Source: Varroa destructor (taxonomy: Eukaryota; Arthropoda; Arachnida; Mesostigmata; Varroidae). From it: a stretch of DNA of 64,000 bases. The stretch is from positions 50,345,885 to 50,409,884 of the forward strand of contig NW_019211454.1 in the NCBI RefSeq assembly GCF_002443255.2, read 5' to 3'. Shown piece after piece: positions 1 through 13,500 of this stretch; within the stretch, counting starts at the first letter, position 1; the number at the start of each line of letters is the position of its first letter. A program made the translations under genes and the position numbers. The notes under the pieces were generated by a model. It worked only from the letters and a program-made list of their open reading frames with translations, searched no databases and had not been told where the DNA came from.

Positions 1-2205
1 ACTTCAGTGCGTGGCTAAGTATGGACACGAAGTAGAGAGTGGTGCTCAAGGACAAAGGGTTGGACTCACACACCATGCACCGCAGCCACGCGCAGATTGA
101 CCTCTTGATCTAGAAAGGATTAGAGTCTGAAGAATTTTTTCGTGAGGTTAAACACTATACGATTCACAACTGTCTGGTCTATTTCAAAGCTTCGTGTAAA
201 AACGATTGAAAATTCGGTTAGAAATGCATGTTATTACGTATTACGGCTAAAATTTTTGATGTACAGCAGATCAGGCGACCTCAGACAAGTCTCGAGTCAA
301 TATCCTATTTTTTGTAATGTTCTTTTTATGCGAGATGGAGAAACCAGTTCCTTGACCCACCTTCTCTGCAAACATTCTCTGACATTGCTGGGCAAACGTG
401 ATAGGCTAACAGGGCACACGGCTTATAAGGATGCATGTGGAGTTTCTAACGTGTAGTTATTGGTAAGAGCTTACGTTTACTGGGCCTGACATTGGCCATT
501 CCACGTTAGCCAACAGCTCGTCGATGCGTTCGATAGAAGTGCGAAAATCGAGCTGCCTTTTGTTAGCTGAACAAACACATTAGCACAAATATAAACAAAG
601 CCGTCTGTACAGCATAGTCTTATTTCTAATCTGTCTATGCAAATTTAAGCCGGAGAATCTCTGAGGTCACGAAACCACTGCTTTCTGGAAGAGTGAAGTT
701 ATTTTCAGATCAACATTTTAGCAATTCTTTAACTTTTAGTGCAATGCTGTTGTATATCAATGCGATTTGCTGAAATGGTGTCAAAGTTGACATTATTACC
801 AATATAGCCAAGCTATGCTGGTACATAGCCGCTGCTTTTACTTTGGCCTTCAAAATCCTCACATAGTGATGTGCACAACATGTAGCGCTTCTGCTTATCG
901 TACACGCACGTTACGAAACCAAAACGACTCCATGACTATGCACGCTGATGGAGAGCATATAGTGCGCCTAGTTTATCATAGCAATCAATTACTTATATAT
1001 GTGTGTGTGTCATCTACGAAAGTACTACGAATGTCATCTTTATCAAAATGAATAGCTATTATGTCTACCTATTTCGGGTCGTGCGTCACAGGCCAGATTG
1101 AAGTTACTAACAAGTGAGCGCATTGCTCCGAAATTGTTTTCGTAGTCGGTGGTCAACCGGGTCCAGACGATTCGAACTCGTTCACTTACTAACCTATATA
1201 CTTTCTATATAATAGCATGTAAAATGAATGTCCCTAATAGATTTTACCGTTCGCTAATATAGGCTGGTTGCCAAACGAAGACTGAGACAGATGGGCAGCC
1301 ATTGAGTGATGCTTTGGTAATATATATTCGTTTCGGTTCTTGACGCTCTGCGCAAAATTTATACTGTCGGAAAAACGACTGGCAAAGGCAATCCGTTAGT
1401 AACGAACGCCACGCTGATCACAGTATTTAGACCACTCCTCACGTCTCAAGATACGATAAGCGTGTTCTAACTAAGAAAATAAAACTGGGAATTTACCGAA
1501 ATATCACAGGGGAGCTTGATTTTAACCACCAGATGAATTAAGCTACCTGCAGCCATAAATACAATTAAAAGCCTCATGTTGCTGGTAGCTATGGATACGT
1601 GAGTAAATAAGTGATATGTAAATAATAGGTTAGTGCAGATGGCTGTTACGTATCTACAATAAAGGTCTGGTAAAATGAAAGTGTTGGTCGAGACTCGAAT
1701 GAAAGAATCCTTGTTTAAATCCAGGCCCATTAGCACCGTGAGGTAAACAATACATTACATAAAAAAGGTTTGCTTGCGTCCACGCCATTGTACTGAAAGT
1801 CCGCGTAAGAAAAACTTGTGTATTGTTAGCAAGTTATAACAAAATGGGTCTAAATGGAAATCTATGGACAATATCAACTTTTAAACAGAGGGAGCGGCAC
1901 GCATTCGGACAAATTATGGATTTGTGTTTTATAGGGATAGGTATAGCTTCCTCATCACTATCCCGTTCTTTTTATAAATGCGACAAGATAAGTACAGTCA
2001 CGATTCTAATTTTTATATCAGTAATAAAATTTCATATATAGAAAGCTTATGGCTTAGATCCTTGAGGAATACCTGCAGTGCTTAAATAATGTGATTTTAT
2101 TTGCACTTTTACCAATTATAGGGTATCAGCTCTGTGTAAGGAATCGCACGCAGCTGCTGTTGGAGTGCTGGTCCTATTTTAGCTATTATTTAAAAATTAA
2201 TTGCC

Positions 2206-2225
2206 ATATATATATATATATATAT
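2206..2225. repeat. (AT)10 microsatellite
   Basis: Ten uninterrupted AT dinucleotides in AT-rich non-coding DNA. Confidence 0.9.
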
Positions 2226-4019
2226 GGTTTATCGAAGAAATATTGATAATTTTAAGCCAAAATTGCAGCAATTGTTTTTTAATATTTTTTATAGTTTAAA
2301 ATAGTATTACAAAACTAAAGCTGCGCAATTTTGATCGATCACTATAAAATATCTGCGATGTCTGGGCGCTAAACTGCGATATGTGATCTTTACATTGTTT
2401 ACTTAAAACAAAATTAAGGGAGTTCTGTAGAGGCCGAGACGGATAACAATCTGATGGTGCAAGATCTGTTTTTGTGGTGGAAGACAACACACTTGCTATT
2501 CACTGGGCTCCCTTCGATTCATTTTTTTTATAACTTGCTATAATTTAGTTAGTTGTAGAAACCTGAATCGGTCGTCATTTGTCAGGCGGTAGCAATTCAT
2601 AATGTGTGGTTACTTGCCAATTCCACCAAATATATAAAATTACCACCTATGACATCAGTCTTGGTTTTGCCACACATTATTGAGCAGATCCTTTTTTATT
2701 TGCATATTATTGTTGTATGCGATTTACTTCTCATAGCCGGTGATCAACTGCTATAGAAATAGCTCTCCTTCGTAATGTTCCTGAAGAATACCGCAGATGA
2801 GGATACCGTCGAGTAAATCCTTTTGCGTCAATCTGTGTGGGATCCAAGCATCGAGCTTTTTATAACGCAAGTTTTCTTCAAATGATCTAAAACCGTTTGA
2901 TGGCGGATGTTTTAATTCATGACTACATACGTGACGTTCTTACTCAACTTTCGCAGTAACTTCGTCAGTTTTCCCCGTAATTGGTCGACCACTACAAGGA
3001 GCATCTCTCCTCTATCGAAATTTTTAGAACGAAAGCGACAGAACCGTCTTTGGGCCGTCTCTTCCGATAGCGCATTTCAACCATAAATAGCACGATTTTT
3101 TTATATGCTTGAGAAATATTTAAAATTTTCCCGTCTTTAGGGCCTTCTATCCTAGCCTGCATGAAGGCACTTCTAGCCCATTTACTACTGCCAAATCTCA
3201 CCTTTCAAATGACGCCAACACCGACGCGACTCTGATTGTTTAACGTGTGCTACTTAAAACCCATCTGGCGAGAAAAATGGTCAACACTTCTTCAACAAGC
3301 CAATATGACAGCCGGAATCCGAATGCGCTAACAAATTTTTCCTCTCCTCTACATTAGCTTAATATCATCATTATCAATGCGACATCTGTTTCCCTGTCAT
3401 CGTCTTCGAACGCGTGGCATCGATAACTGTATCTTTCTGATGCTTCGTTCTTAGCCTAGGCGTCACAGAGACGAAATTCTCATGTTATCCTCATTATCAG
3501 AGTCCTGGACATCAAGAGGGAACGCTGTGGTCGCGCTCTCTGCCATCACTGCAGCCAGCAATGTCAAGAGGGATTTAACTACTTAATGTGGTTGACGCAG
3601 TGGCTGCAACAAAGTGCAACAGCGGCAGTAGCGATCCGCACCGATGGCAAACGAATCGAAGTGGTCGAAAAGGACGAAGCAGATGCGTAGATGTTTGTTA
3701 CTATAGTATTACCCTACTGATGGTGCTTGATCCTGTTGGCGTTGATGATACTCATGATGATAGAACTGCCAAAATCATACTGGTGTTGTTGGCAACAAAA
3801 TGTTGTTGATCAAAAAAGCCAGCAGCCGATGAAGGGGGAACCCACCACCGTTATAACTTCGACTTTTCCGTCGCTGCTGCGCCTGGTACTTTGACTGGCT
3901 CCCTGCCCTTTCCGGCGCGGGTTAGCGCTCTGACCGTGTAGTCGGGCAGCAATAGCATCAGCAGCGCCGTTGGCAGCTCGAGCGCTGTCATTCTCACCCG
4001 ATAAATTCTTCTTTTTTAT

Positions 4020-4529
4020 CTTGTTCGTTGTCTTCTCCTACTTGTGTTCTTCCCCCCGGTGACGCGAGAAGGATCAGCAGAGGCAGAAATCAGCGGTGTT
4101 CAGACACTTGAACGCGAGTTGGTGCGGGTGCGGGTTAGACCCACTTCGTCGCTCGGACTTCCTTCGTAGCTTCTTGCTGTAGTTGATTGGAAACGATTTT
4201 GTCTATAGATTCGTTGCTGCCTACACGAAGCCCAGTTGGAAAAGGCCAAAAAGGCCGAGTTCTATCTGTAATTACGTGGTACATGCCCCGGTATACTATA
4301 ATAGTGGTGATTATAGTGTTGTGGTCAATATAAACATATACATATAGTTATAACAGTACTATAACGAACAAGTCGACGTCCCCTGTCGATCAACTTACTT
4401 GACCTGCGTTCTTGGGTGGTCCTGATAAAATTGAGACGACTTTAACAGAAGACACAAGCTACAGATCTTCTATCTGTACACTTGTCTGTGTAGTGTTTCT
4501 TCTATCGCAAGTGGTTCTCCGCCTTCAAG
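4020..4529 (+). other. Candidate non-coding first exon of the Spätzle-like gene
   Basis: This patch is GC-richer than its surroundings and ends in a consensus donor, CTTCAAG followed by GTGAGC, with the intron starting at 4530. The first coding exon at 18421 follows an acceptor so closely that at least one upstream untranslated exon is expected. Joining this donor to that acceptor would give AAG before the ATG, with A at -3. In the ATG's reading frame a TAG lies shortly upstream (about 4491-4493), so translation would still begin at 18421. The 5' limit is arbitrary, and the link to the gene is inference from splice-site fit and position only. Confidence 0.22.
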
Positions 4530-7500
4530 GTGAGCTTCGTCAAGCACCATAGCTATATGGATGGAGGAATATATAAGCGTAGACGCCAGAGGATACACAT
4601 AAAAGTAACAACACTTTTAGAAACATATTTATTGTACCCAACTGTCAATGCACATTCGAGTCCCTTGTCCAACAGTTCGGGCAATGACCGGTAAGATTTG
4701 TAATGGTGTTTGCTAAAGCTTATGGTGGTATTGCGTGAGGATGTTAGCAAGGATTACGACAATCCGTGAAGTGAAAGTCGCGCGAGCTGAGGAAACGCTG
4801 TGTGAACGAGACGTTGAATAAAAAGCGGAAATGTGGATTAAATTGACCTTGTGATTAGGTACCAAGGCGATGAGTACGGTCCGGGTGCAGACACAGATCG
4901 CATCCGCTGGTGATTTAAAGACGGACGCCTGTTGCAGATGAAAACTGACGATACAACAGCTAATATATGTTGAACGAGTGATGCGGATAGCTTTATCAGC
5001 GTTAGAATATTTGCTTGTGCAATAGTTCAATTCTTTTATGTCTTTTATCCGATTTAACTTACCTTAGCGGTTCCGTAGTGGATCACGATTCGGTGTGTTC
5101 AGCAATGCGAAGTGAAGATAAAGGGAACTGTCGTAAAACGACATAGCAGGAAACACCGAATGACATAATCATTCTTAATCAAGCAATGCACGTTCTTCTT
5201 TTTCACGCACTATTACGTATTATTTGACAAGATACTTGAAGCAGGATACCTTAGCGCGCGACGAACAAGGTTTTTGGCCGGGCGTTGGTACGGAGATGTT
5301 TTAGCCCAGCGCAAAGACAGCGTAACAGCTGATTAACTAACTTGTAAGACTTGCGGCGTTGAGTTACCTGTTGAACACAAAATCTCATGTTTTACCTGGA
5401 AGAACTAATAAGGGACCCGCTTAGGCGAAAAGTGAGACGTCTAAATACTTCGAGAAGACGTAAAATAATATTATCGGCTAACAACCCTTGAACATGAATG
5501 AATAAGATTTCTCTGTTAGAAGGGCCTTTGTTATTAGGCTTTAAACAGTGTAACACATCGCAGACGACATACTGTTAGGCTCACTCAATAAAAAACACTC
5601 GGTGATCCCTCGGCTATATATATGGCCATGACCAGAAATTTTTGAAAATTCACGCCGCACTAAAATGTAGGAGAGGCCTAAGAATCGAATCGGACCAGCA
5701 TAAAAAATGCATCGTTTCGAGGGCGTCGATGAGCGATTCTCCGCGTCGTAGAGATCATTTGTTGACTAGCCGCCGATTTTCTTGTAACGTCCCTGTCGCA
5801 AACGACGTTAGTACTGACGGCTTCAATGTTCAAATGAGAACATGTGCGTTGGACAATTGAAGATGAGCTCTAGCAACAATGTTCATTTTATAGTTAATAT
5901 ATAATTCTGAAAAACACCAGATACTAAAGCTTATTCTGCCCGGTTCATCTTGATGATGCAGATAAAGCGCAAAGATTTTTAGGTACCTTAACATTTATAA
6001 TACTGCGTGGTTCGCTGACCAAAGATGTTGTAATTCAATATATGTTGAAACAAATAAAAATAATATTACTGCATTATTATTGGTAAGCATGCAGGTGTGT
6101 AGCTTTTGTCCAGCATAACGTTTTACATGAAAAGACTCGATTTTTGAGTAAGCAGGACAAAAAATGTGTGTAAAATACAAGTGACATTCTGTTTTCGCAT
6201 CTTGTTGAATCGAAAGAGAGGTTAACATCACTTGAATGGCTTGACGCTATCCGACATTATACACGAGTCAATATATGTTGTTGTACTCACAGGCGCGCGG
6301 GGTGTGACACTTTCACTTCAACACTTTCTGGGTGAAAGTTGACAATCAACCATTCGGCAAAAGCAGGACCTTTCAACATGCTTTTATAGTCCACATATCG
6401 CGCTTCCTTAACTAAATGTGATTTTTGATGCTGCCACTGACCATTTTTTCTTGGACAACTAGTATTCTCATACCTGTAGCAATACAACGACAACGATAAG
6501 TACGCAGATTGATCTAATAATGGCGAAGGTCGAAGAATAGTAACGATGAACCATAAAAGGGGCAAACTGCAAGGTTTGAAGTGGAGGAAGAAAATGTTCG
6601 GAGACTCGAGCTACCTATATATGTATATGTTGTTCGCTGGCTCGAACACAGATCCAATATGAATAGAGTTCCCGTAACAGATGTCACTATAGGTCTTCTA
6701 TGTATTCTTATTAAGACTCGAAAAACCTTCCTATCCAGTTGTTACTCTGGCATTTGAATTTGTAAATCTTATGACTTGTATCATTCGGTGCTGGTTGAGC
6801 CGCCGCGAGGTCATTGTACGTGAGCAGAGAGAGATTCAATTTTGCTACAAAGCTAACGGTCAATGCTCATTAGAGCCGGAACATAGATTCCAATTGTTCT
6901 GTGAACGGTAGCAGGAATTGCTGTAGCTCGTTTTATCTTCGTCGAGATACGTAAACGGAAGCGTGGGCAGATCGTGGTGGTAATAAGTTTATTTTCTTAC
7001 CGTACTTCATTTTTAGAACACGTTCAAAGCAAATCTACTTAACCATTAGTTAGTTCTGTTTGCAGAGATAAGGCGCAATAATTTACGCCTATATATCAAG
7101 ATACATTAGCTTTTATTAAGCATTTTGCTGTAGTTTTTGTTCATGAGTTCAGCTGATGTAGCAGGTACTCGGAAAACTGAGCCAATCCACTTATAAAATT
7201 TGCATAGTTTGGCCAAATTGGGATCCAAATGTGCTGGTCCAAAGCTGGCCCGGAGTTCATAAAAGTCATATGCAAATGTATTGCCTTTCTTAGTAGGTGC
7301 TGCAATAGTGATATATATCTAACTTGTGTACAGCAGCAGAAATAAACCCCACGACCGAGTAATGTATAGCGATTTGCCTCTGGTTCTATTATTAGAGGCC
7401 GTGAAATTTCCAATGCGATGGAGACGCGCAGGTTCAATTAGCTCGAATGCGGTGATTACAAATGCACAGTACATTGCAAAAATGATCTGACGCAAAAATC

Positions 7501-10500
7501 ACAGGCTTTTGCCATGAAAACAGATGAAGGTGCTAAATAGCTCTTTCACTTTCATTAGCCACATAGGGGCGAAAAAGTGCCCCATGTAGTAACTTACGAA
7601 TCCGGCCGAGATCGTTCTGCCCTGTCCCAGAATTTCCCAAAGAAGGATCCTCATCTACAAGCGGGGGGATATCAAGAATGAAAATTCTGAATTAGCCATA
7701 GTAGTGAGCACAAGGAAACAAAAACGAAGGATAAATCACTGCCTTTGTTCCTTGGTTAATGGGCTGTCTCATGGAAGTAGATCGTAACAACTGAAGACAA
7801 ATCGCGCTTTAATCTTTGCGCACCTGCTGCTTCTGCACCTGAAACATTGATCTAGATATATCGCGCGTGCACTCATATCTGTCGTGGAATTACATTTTCG
7901 TTTTTCTTACGCCTTCCTTTGTTTATCATCATTAAAGGCCCCATCTCTTTTCTTGGCTTACGGCGTTCTTTTTATCGGGCAATGGTGGCTGGTGATCCTT
8001 GCCGGGGTTACTGTTGTACTGACCGCCAACCGCTAAACTGACACAAAAAACAACACGACTTATTTTTTCTGGTTAGTCGGTCGTCGCGACCGTTGTCAAG
8101 AACAACATAGGTCTCGGCAGCAAGGCCTCCGACGGCTCCAAGAAAAGGTCCTATAGCCAGTGAGGTTCTGCAGGCCAGCAAAGCGGAGTCACCTTTGTAG
8201 TTACTCCTGTTTCGAAACACGCTGTGGGTGTTGTTGCTACTATGATGTCATTATTTGAGAGTTGAGAGACGAAGAGGAAAAAAAGTACAGCAAGGCGATC
8301 AAGACGAGCAGCCACAGAACTTTGTTTATCGGGTTACCCGAAACGGACCGCGCCCACCTCCACACTACACCGGTCTGCTAGCTGTCGCCTCGTCTTTTTT
8401 GCAGGTTCGCATCCCGGTAAAACTCGCTAAAATATTTCTACGAATATGTTATTGTTACGTTACAGCGGAGGTTCGTCGTTTGCAAAGAGACGATAAAAAT
8501 GGGGTAGGTCTTCGATCTGTTTAACGTTAACGTTCATGAATATTGTCCTTCTTATATTGGCGAAAATAATCTGATACTCACTCTTGGACCGGTCTTTTGC
8601 GGGTTTATCGAAGAACCAGTCATCATTGTATGACTACAGCGGACGTTGATTGACGTGCGAAATGCGTGCATCTGTATGTCTCTAACACAATATTGTTGTA
8701 GTGAACACTAACGGATAACCAAATTGACCTACTAAGGACATTTTTGGACCGTCTAGTAGCTATTAACATTCACTGTAGTCCCAGCCTCATAGTGTGCTGT
8801 GTCTGATAATATACCTAATTATACCATACAAAAATACCAAAAATTAATGAAATATTACGTACTATGTTAACGATTACTTATCCATTTGGGGCACATGTTT
8901 GCTACTCAGAGCCTGTTATTATAATTAGAAGGAACCGCGTTTATATTGGCTACGCTCTGGTAAGTTCTCTATGCGACTGATATAAGGGAAACGTCCCGAA
9001 GCAAGATAAGTCGCTTTACATTTTGGAAGATGCTCGGATATTTGTGTTCGCAGGGACGTCTCGCCCGTGCGATTAGCATTAAATCTTAATTCCAAGAAAC
9101 CAATCCGTAGAACGGCGTGCTTTTAACGTATCAATCGACGCAAATAACGTTGATGATAAACACGTAACGGGTCTGGTAGCTATTTCCAGCAACGAATGCG
9201 CTAAACTTGACGTTAAGTTGCCGTCCTGAATATATAAGCCATTTTTAACCGGGTTGAAATCCTCTGAGGCTGATGTTTTGCGGGGTCCCCTGAGCAACTA
9301 TGTATTGAAGAGAAAATCATTATATTCCCCGTAAGAAATACCCTATGAATAATATTGAAAAGTTATAAGTCTATTATAAGCCCTTGTATCCGAACAACAA
9401 TTATACGCGCACCATCCATACCAATATAACATAGGCACCGTTAGCCCCGTCAGAGCGAACGCAGGATGATATCTCAGTTCCCTCGTAAAAGTGAAATAAA
9501 CACGCGTTTCATTCCACTCGTGAACGTTTTAAGCCGCCTACTGCGAAATATCTAAACGAAGTTATACCGCTCTTGCCGAAATTTTGAATATTTAGAATAG
9601 ACTTTATCAAAACAAACGATCGTTTGCAGCTCGTTATTTTGTTTGTCATTTCAATAAAGCTAAGTCAAACGACTACTAATAATAATAGACGATTTATTGC
9701 ATCTGTGATACAGTGTCATAGTTGCCATGTTTATTAGGATGGTCGGTATTTTTTTTGATTTTATGTCTGCCAGTCTTACATTCTTCAACTTACCGTTAAC
9801 GTCCGTTTGTCCTGACCTTTGCAATAGAGACTGCTGTGTCTCCTTGTTTGCCTCCAGATGCCCTTTCAGTTTCAGAAAATGTGACGAGGATACTGTTACC
9901 AGCGATTTATGCTTGCACGAACCAAATATTGCCACTGTCCTGCTTACGTTACCCGTCTGATCGGACCCGTATTCTCTTCCTGGAAAAAAATTGAAGTAAA
10001 CGACCCACTGGCTTTGCTACGTGTTGCTAGTTTTGTCTCAAATTTAAAATTTGTCAAACTGACCCCTGCAGTCCGAGACTGGTGTTTACCTTTTCCCATT
10101 CGCTCCTTTGCTCTCACTCGGTACGTACGTAGTCTTTGATGTCTGGGACTCGGGCGCAATACCAATCGCAGTCTTATTGGCCGGCAAAAGTCCCTTTGTT
10201 GTGGAAGACTAGAGCGGGCATGCTGACAGACAGGGGGGTCAGCGAAGATTAGGTGGCAGACATTGTATTGCTACAGGAACATCGCTAGAGGCCCACCCAA
10301 CTTCGCTTGCTCGACGTGTCGTTGGATTCTAATGTAGAGTTGCTTCTATGGAAAAGAGGCGCTTAGCCCTAATGTTTGCATAGCATCTAAATCCTGCCGA
10401 CGGCTCTCTTTCAGCTTGGCTATAAAAGAAGCTAACAACGGGCAGGCATACCATGGCCATTTTGCAGGCTAGTTGACGTTACCGTCGCTATCCTTGTCGC

Positions 10501-13500
10501 GCGACTACTCCTGCAGCTGCTTTTTCACCGCCGTCGCTACTCTCTGTGCGAGACAAAAAACGTCCTTTTCGTGGTGCCGCGCCAGCAGCAGAGTTCCCTT
10601 ACCGACATATCCTACTATACCTAGTGCTGCCTCATGTCTGCTTTCTGACAAGCCAAAAAGTCTCGGAAAAAAAGGCCTGCCGGCAGCGACCATTCCATGT
10701 ACAGAGTTATTCTCAGTTGGCGGCAGGGGCTGCAGTAGAAAGAAGAAAAAGAGTAACGCTCAGAATAGCAAAATTAGCGGGCCTACCCTTTTTCTCGTTT
10801 ATTTTACAAGTTGCAAGGAAAACTTGGCCTTCCTACGACGGTGGTCTCTTGGTGACTCGGTCGTTTGTGGCGGAACGTTAGCACAACCCTCAAACTTTTT
10901 TGAGCACGAAAGAAACTTCAGAGAGGGGGAAGTGACGAAAAGGGCGAGGCACATTTCCTTTGCCATTCGACGAGCCCGATGAAGAAAACCAAAATACCTC
11001 CTTTTGTTAAAATATCGAGCCTGCTGCAGTGTGCTTACAAAATTATCCTATTAGTGCCATGGGTTCGTTGGAGTGATGCAGCCTGCCTACCTAACCTAAC
11101 CTACCTAGCTACCTAGCTTATTTTCACGTGTGGAGCTGGCGGTAACCAAATACTGGCCTATCTACTGAGCACCAGAGTTTAGATTAGTGGGCAGGGGCTC
11201 ATCAGCGTAGAATTATTTTGGAAATGCGAAGTTTAGTTCAGGGAACTTTTAGATGTTTCATGAGAGGTCTTCAAAACACTTACAGTATATAACAGAAAAA
11301 ACAAGGAAATCGAGGGTGTGTCTTGTATGAACATTTCACTGTGTAAACGGCTCCACAAACGACTATGTGGCAATGTAAATCCAGTAAAATGATAACTTAT
11401 TTAGTACAGCCTGCATTAACTTGGACAAGCTCGATTATGAGAATATCTGTGTCGGCTCTGTTCATACAATCAAAGACCTCCTACAATGAGAAGGTTAAAT
11501 ATAACGCAATATCAACGCGATTCAGTAGTCTATTACGAGTGGTACCGCCAGTATCTCCAACTTCGTTGATTAGGCAAAATTGACTTTTTGCCTTTAGCAA
11601 AGCTAATTAGGACTAGCGGTACACCATGAGTCTGAATCGAATCCAAAAAAAAAGCCAAAATTTAAAAAGACCTGCAGATCATCTACTTCGCTGCTGTATT
11701 AAATTGTTTTGGCGTTCAAACTGTAACAGCGATAAAAGTAGATGAAAGTTCAAGAATCCGTAGAATGGACAATGTACAGTGGCGGTAACTGTGGAAAGTC
11801 AAGTTTACGAACAGGGGGGTAGGCAGACAAAATGCTCACTGAAACCAAGGACGTGCCATCAAGCGATGTCGGCTGTGACTGCGGGATATTTTTCAAAGGG
11901 GAGACGTGGCATGTCCTGTCAAGTGCAGCTGACAGCTCAGAGCGTGCAGCGGCAGCGCTTCAAAGGGCCTAGGGTCGCGCAATGGGCTTCTGCAGCGTTG
12001 CCACTGCAACAAACTTTGCCCCCTTTACTTTCTCTCCCTATGCCTTTTCCTCCACCGAGTCCCCCAAACAAATGTAGCTTCCTCTTTGTAGGCGTGAGCG
12101 CTCTCGAACTTAATACTGGTTGGCAGCAGAGACAGACAAGCGGACAGAGGCGAGGTATCGAGGGAAAATACCTCGTACAGGTTTTTTGAACTTCCAGGTT
12201 GACAGATGTGTTCCGGACACCGTCGAGCTGTTGAAGTAGAACTTGTCTGCTAATCCTGCAGATTGTAGGCGGAACCCTCGCCGTCTGTACATCAACCGAT
12301 TACTACCTCAAGTAGTTCTCGTCGTGCCTGTTTCTTGTAAACCACGTGACCAGTCAGCAAAGGCCCAGCAACAAATAGCGAGTTCACACTAAATGGACAA
12401 ATTGCGTTCGTTTTTTTAATATGATTAAAAAAAAATATATAAATGTCAATTTTAAAAAGGTTGATTTTTTTGTTCGTCAACTTTTTGTACAATCGAGATT
12501 TTATTTTTACGCACATACATGTGCGTATAAGGTTAATTTAAACTACCACTTTGAAAACTAATAAGTTAATTCGACTGGGAAACTCTGATCAGGTAAGACC
12601 CTCAAGTGCCGAGCATACTTACGAATATGATATCGAAAAGCTTATTTCGATTGAGTCTGATTATCGAAGTATTATCGCCAGTGTTTTTATTACAGGTAAA
12701 ACAGAAACTTATTAAAAAGCTGATTGCTTAGTCCCGTGCTACACTGGGTATATTATTGCTAAGTAAATTAGGTTAGACCTTCACTCTAACTAGAACACGG
12801 ATTGCACTAGTTGGTCTACGTAAGAATGTTCTACGGGTTTAGCGGGAGGTCGATTGTAATGGTAAATTTTTATTTACCACTTACAGGTGGTTGGTGAGAA
12901 ATCAACCCATTGATTGTCTCGTCGCTTTATTCAACTGATCGCCACTTCTTTCGACTGGTTGCAATAAGATCGATTTTCGATGATTATAATAAAAATCTGT
13001 TTCTACTGGACTGAGCGGAAGTAACCGTACTTCAACGTTCACCGATTTCTACCGGCAGGAGATAGGTCAGGAGGTATTCGAGCAGGGATCAGGAAGCTCA
13101 AGCCAACGCCAAGTTCAATCGCACTTAACGGGCAGTCGCTTCCGTTGTATCAGCAACGGAAGACAGGCCCCACAAATACATTACTTTTAAATTTCTAGTT
13201 CAATTGTCTCTTCCTTTTCAACTTTCCCCCTATTCTTTGCAAAAGGGAAAATGCTTTTGCACACGGCATGCTTCAGCCAATTTTCGAGACCACCTGCCAT
13301 TTTTATCTCATAATTAAAATTTTCACGTCTATGTTTATGCCGTTTGTATGCGTATGCCCACGCAAACAGCATAACCACGTTACCTTATCGTCTCGTGGCC
13401 AAAAATGAATTTGAACAGTTCCATATAAGATTAAAAATTTAAGACAACGATGCGTTACCGCAGGAGGCAAAACTATAGTGACAAGAGCAGCAGAGGCAAA

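Noticed and set aside
10473..10982. 169-codon plus-strand frame with overlapping frames on both strands
   Set aside because: The DNA is GC-richer, so all frames stay open; the translation has no recognisable domain and no convincing splice or start context.
11087..11103. CCTAACCTAACC-like stretch resembling the arthropod telomere repeat (TTAGG)n
   Set aside because: Only two to three units; too short to separate from chance.
11779..12189. 136-codon plus-strand frame, Gln/Pro-rich
   Set aside because: No family match, and the composition patch explains the open frame.
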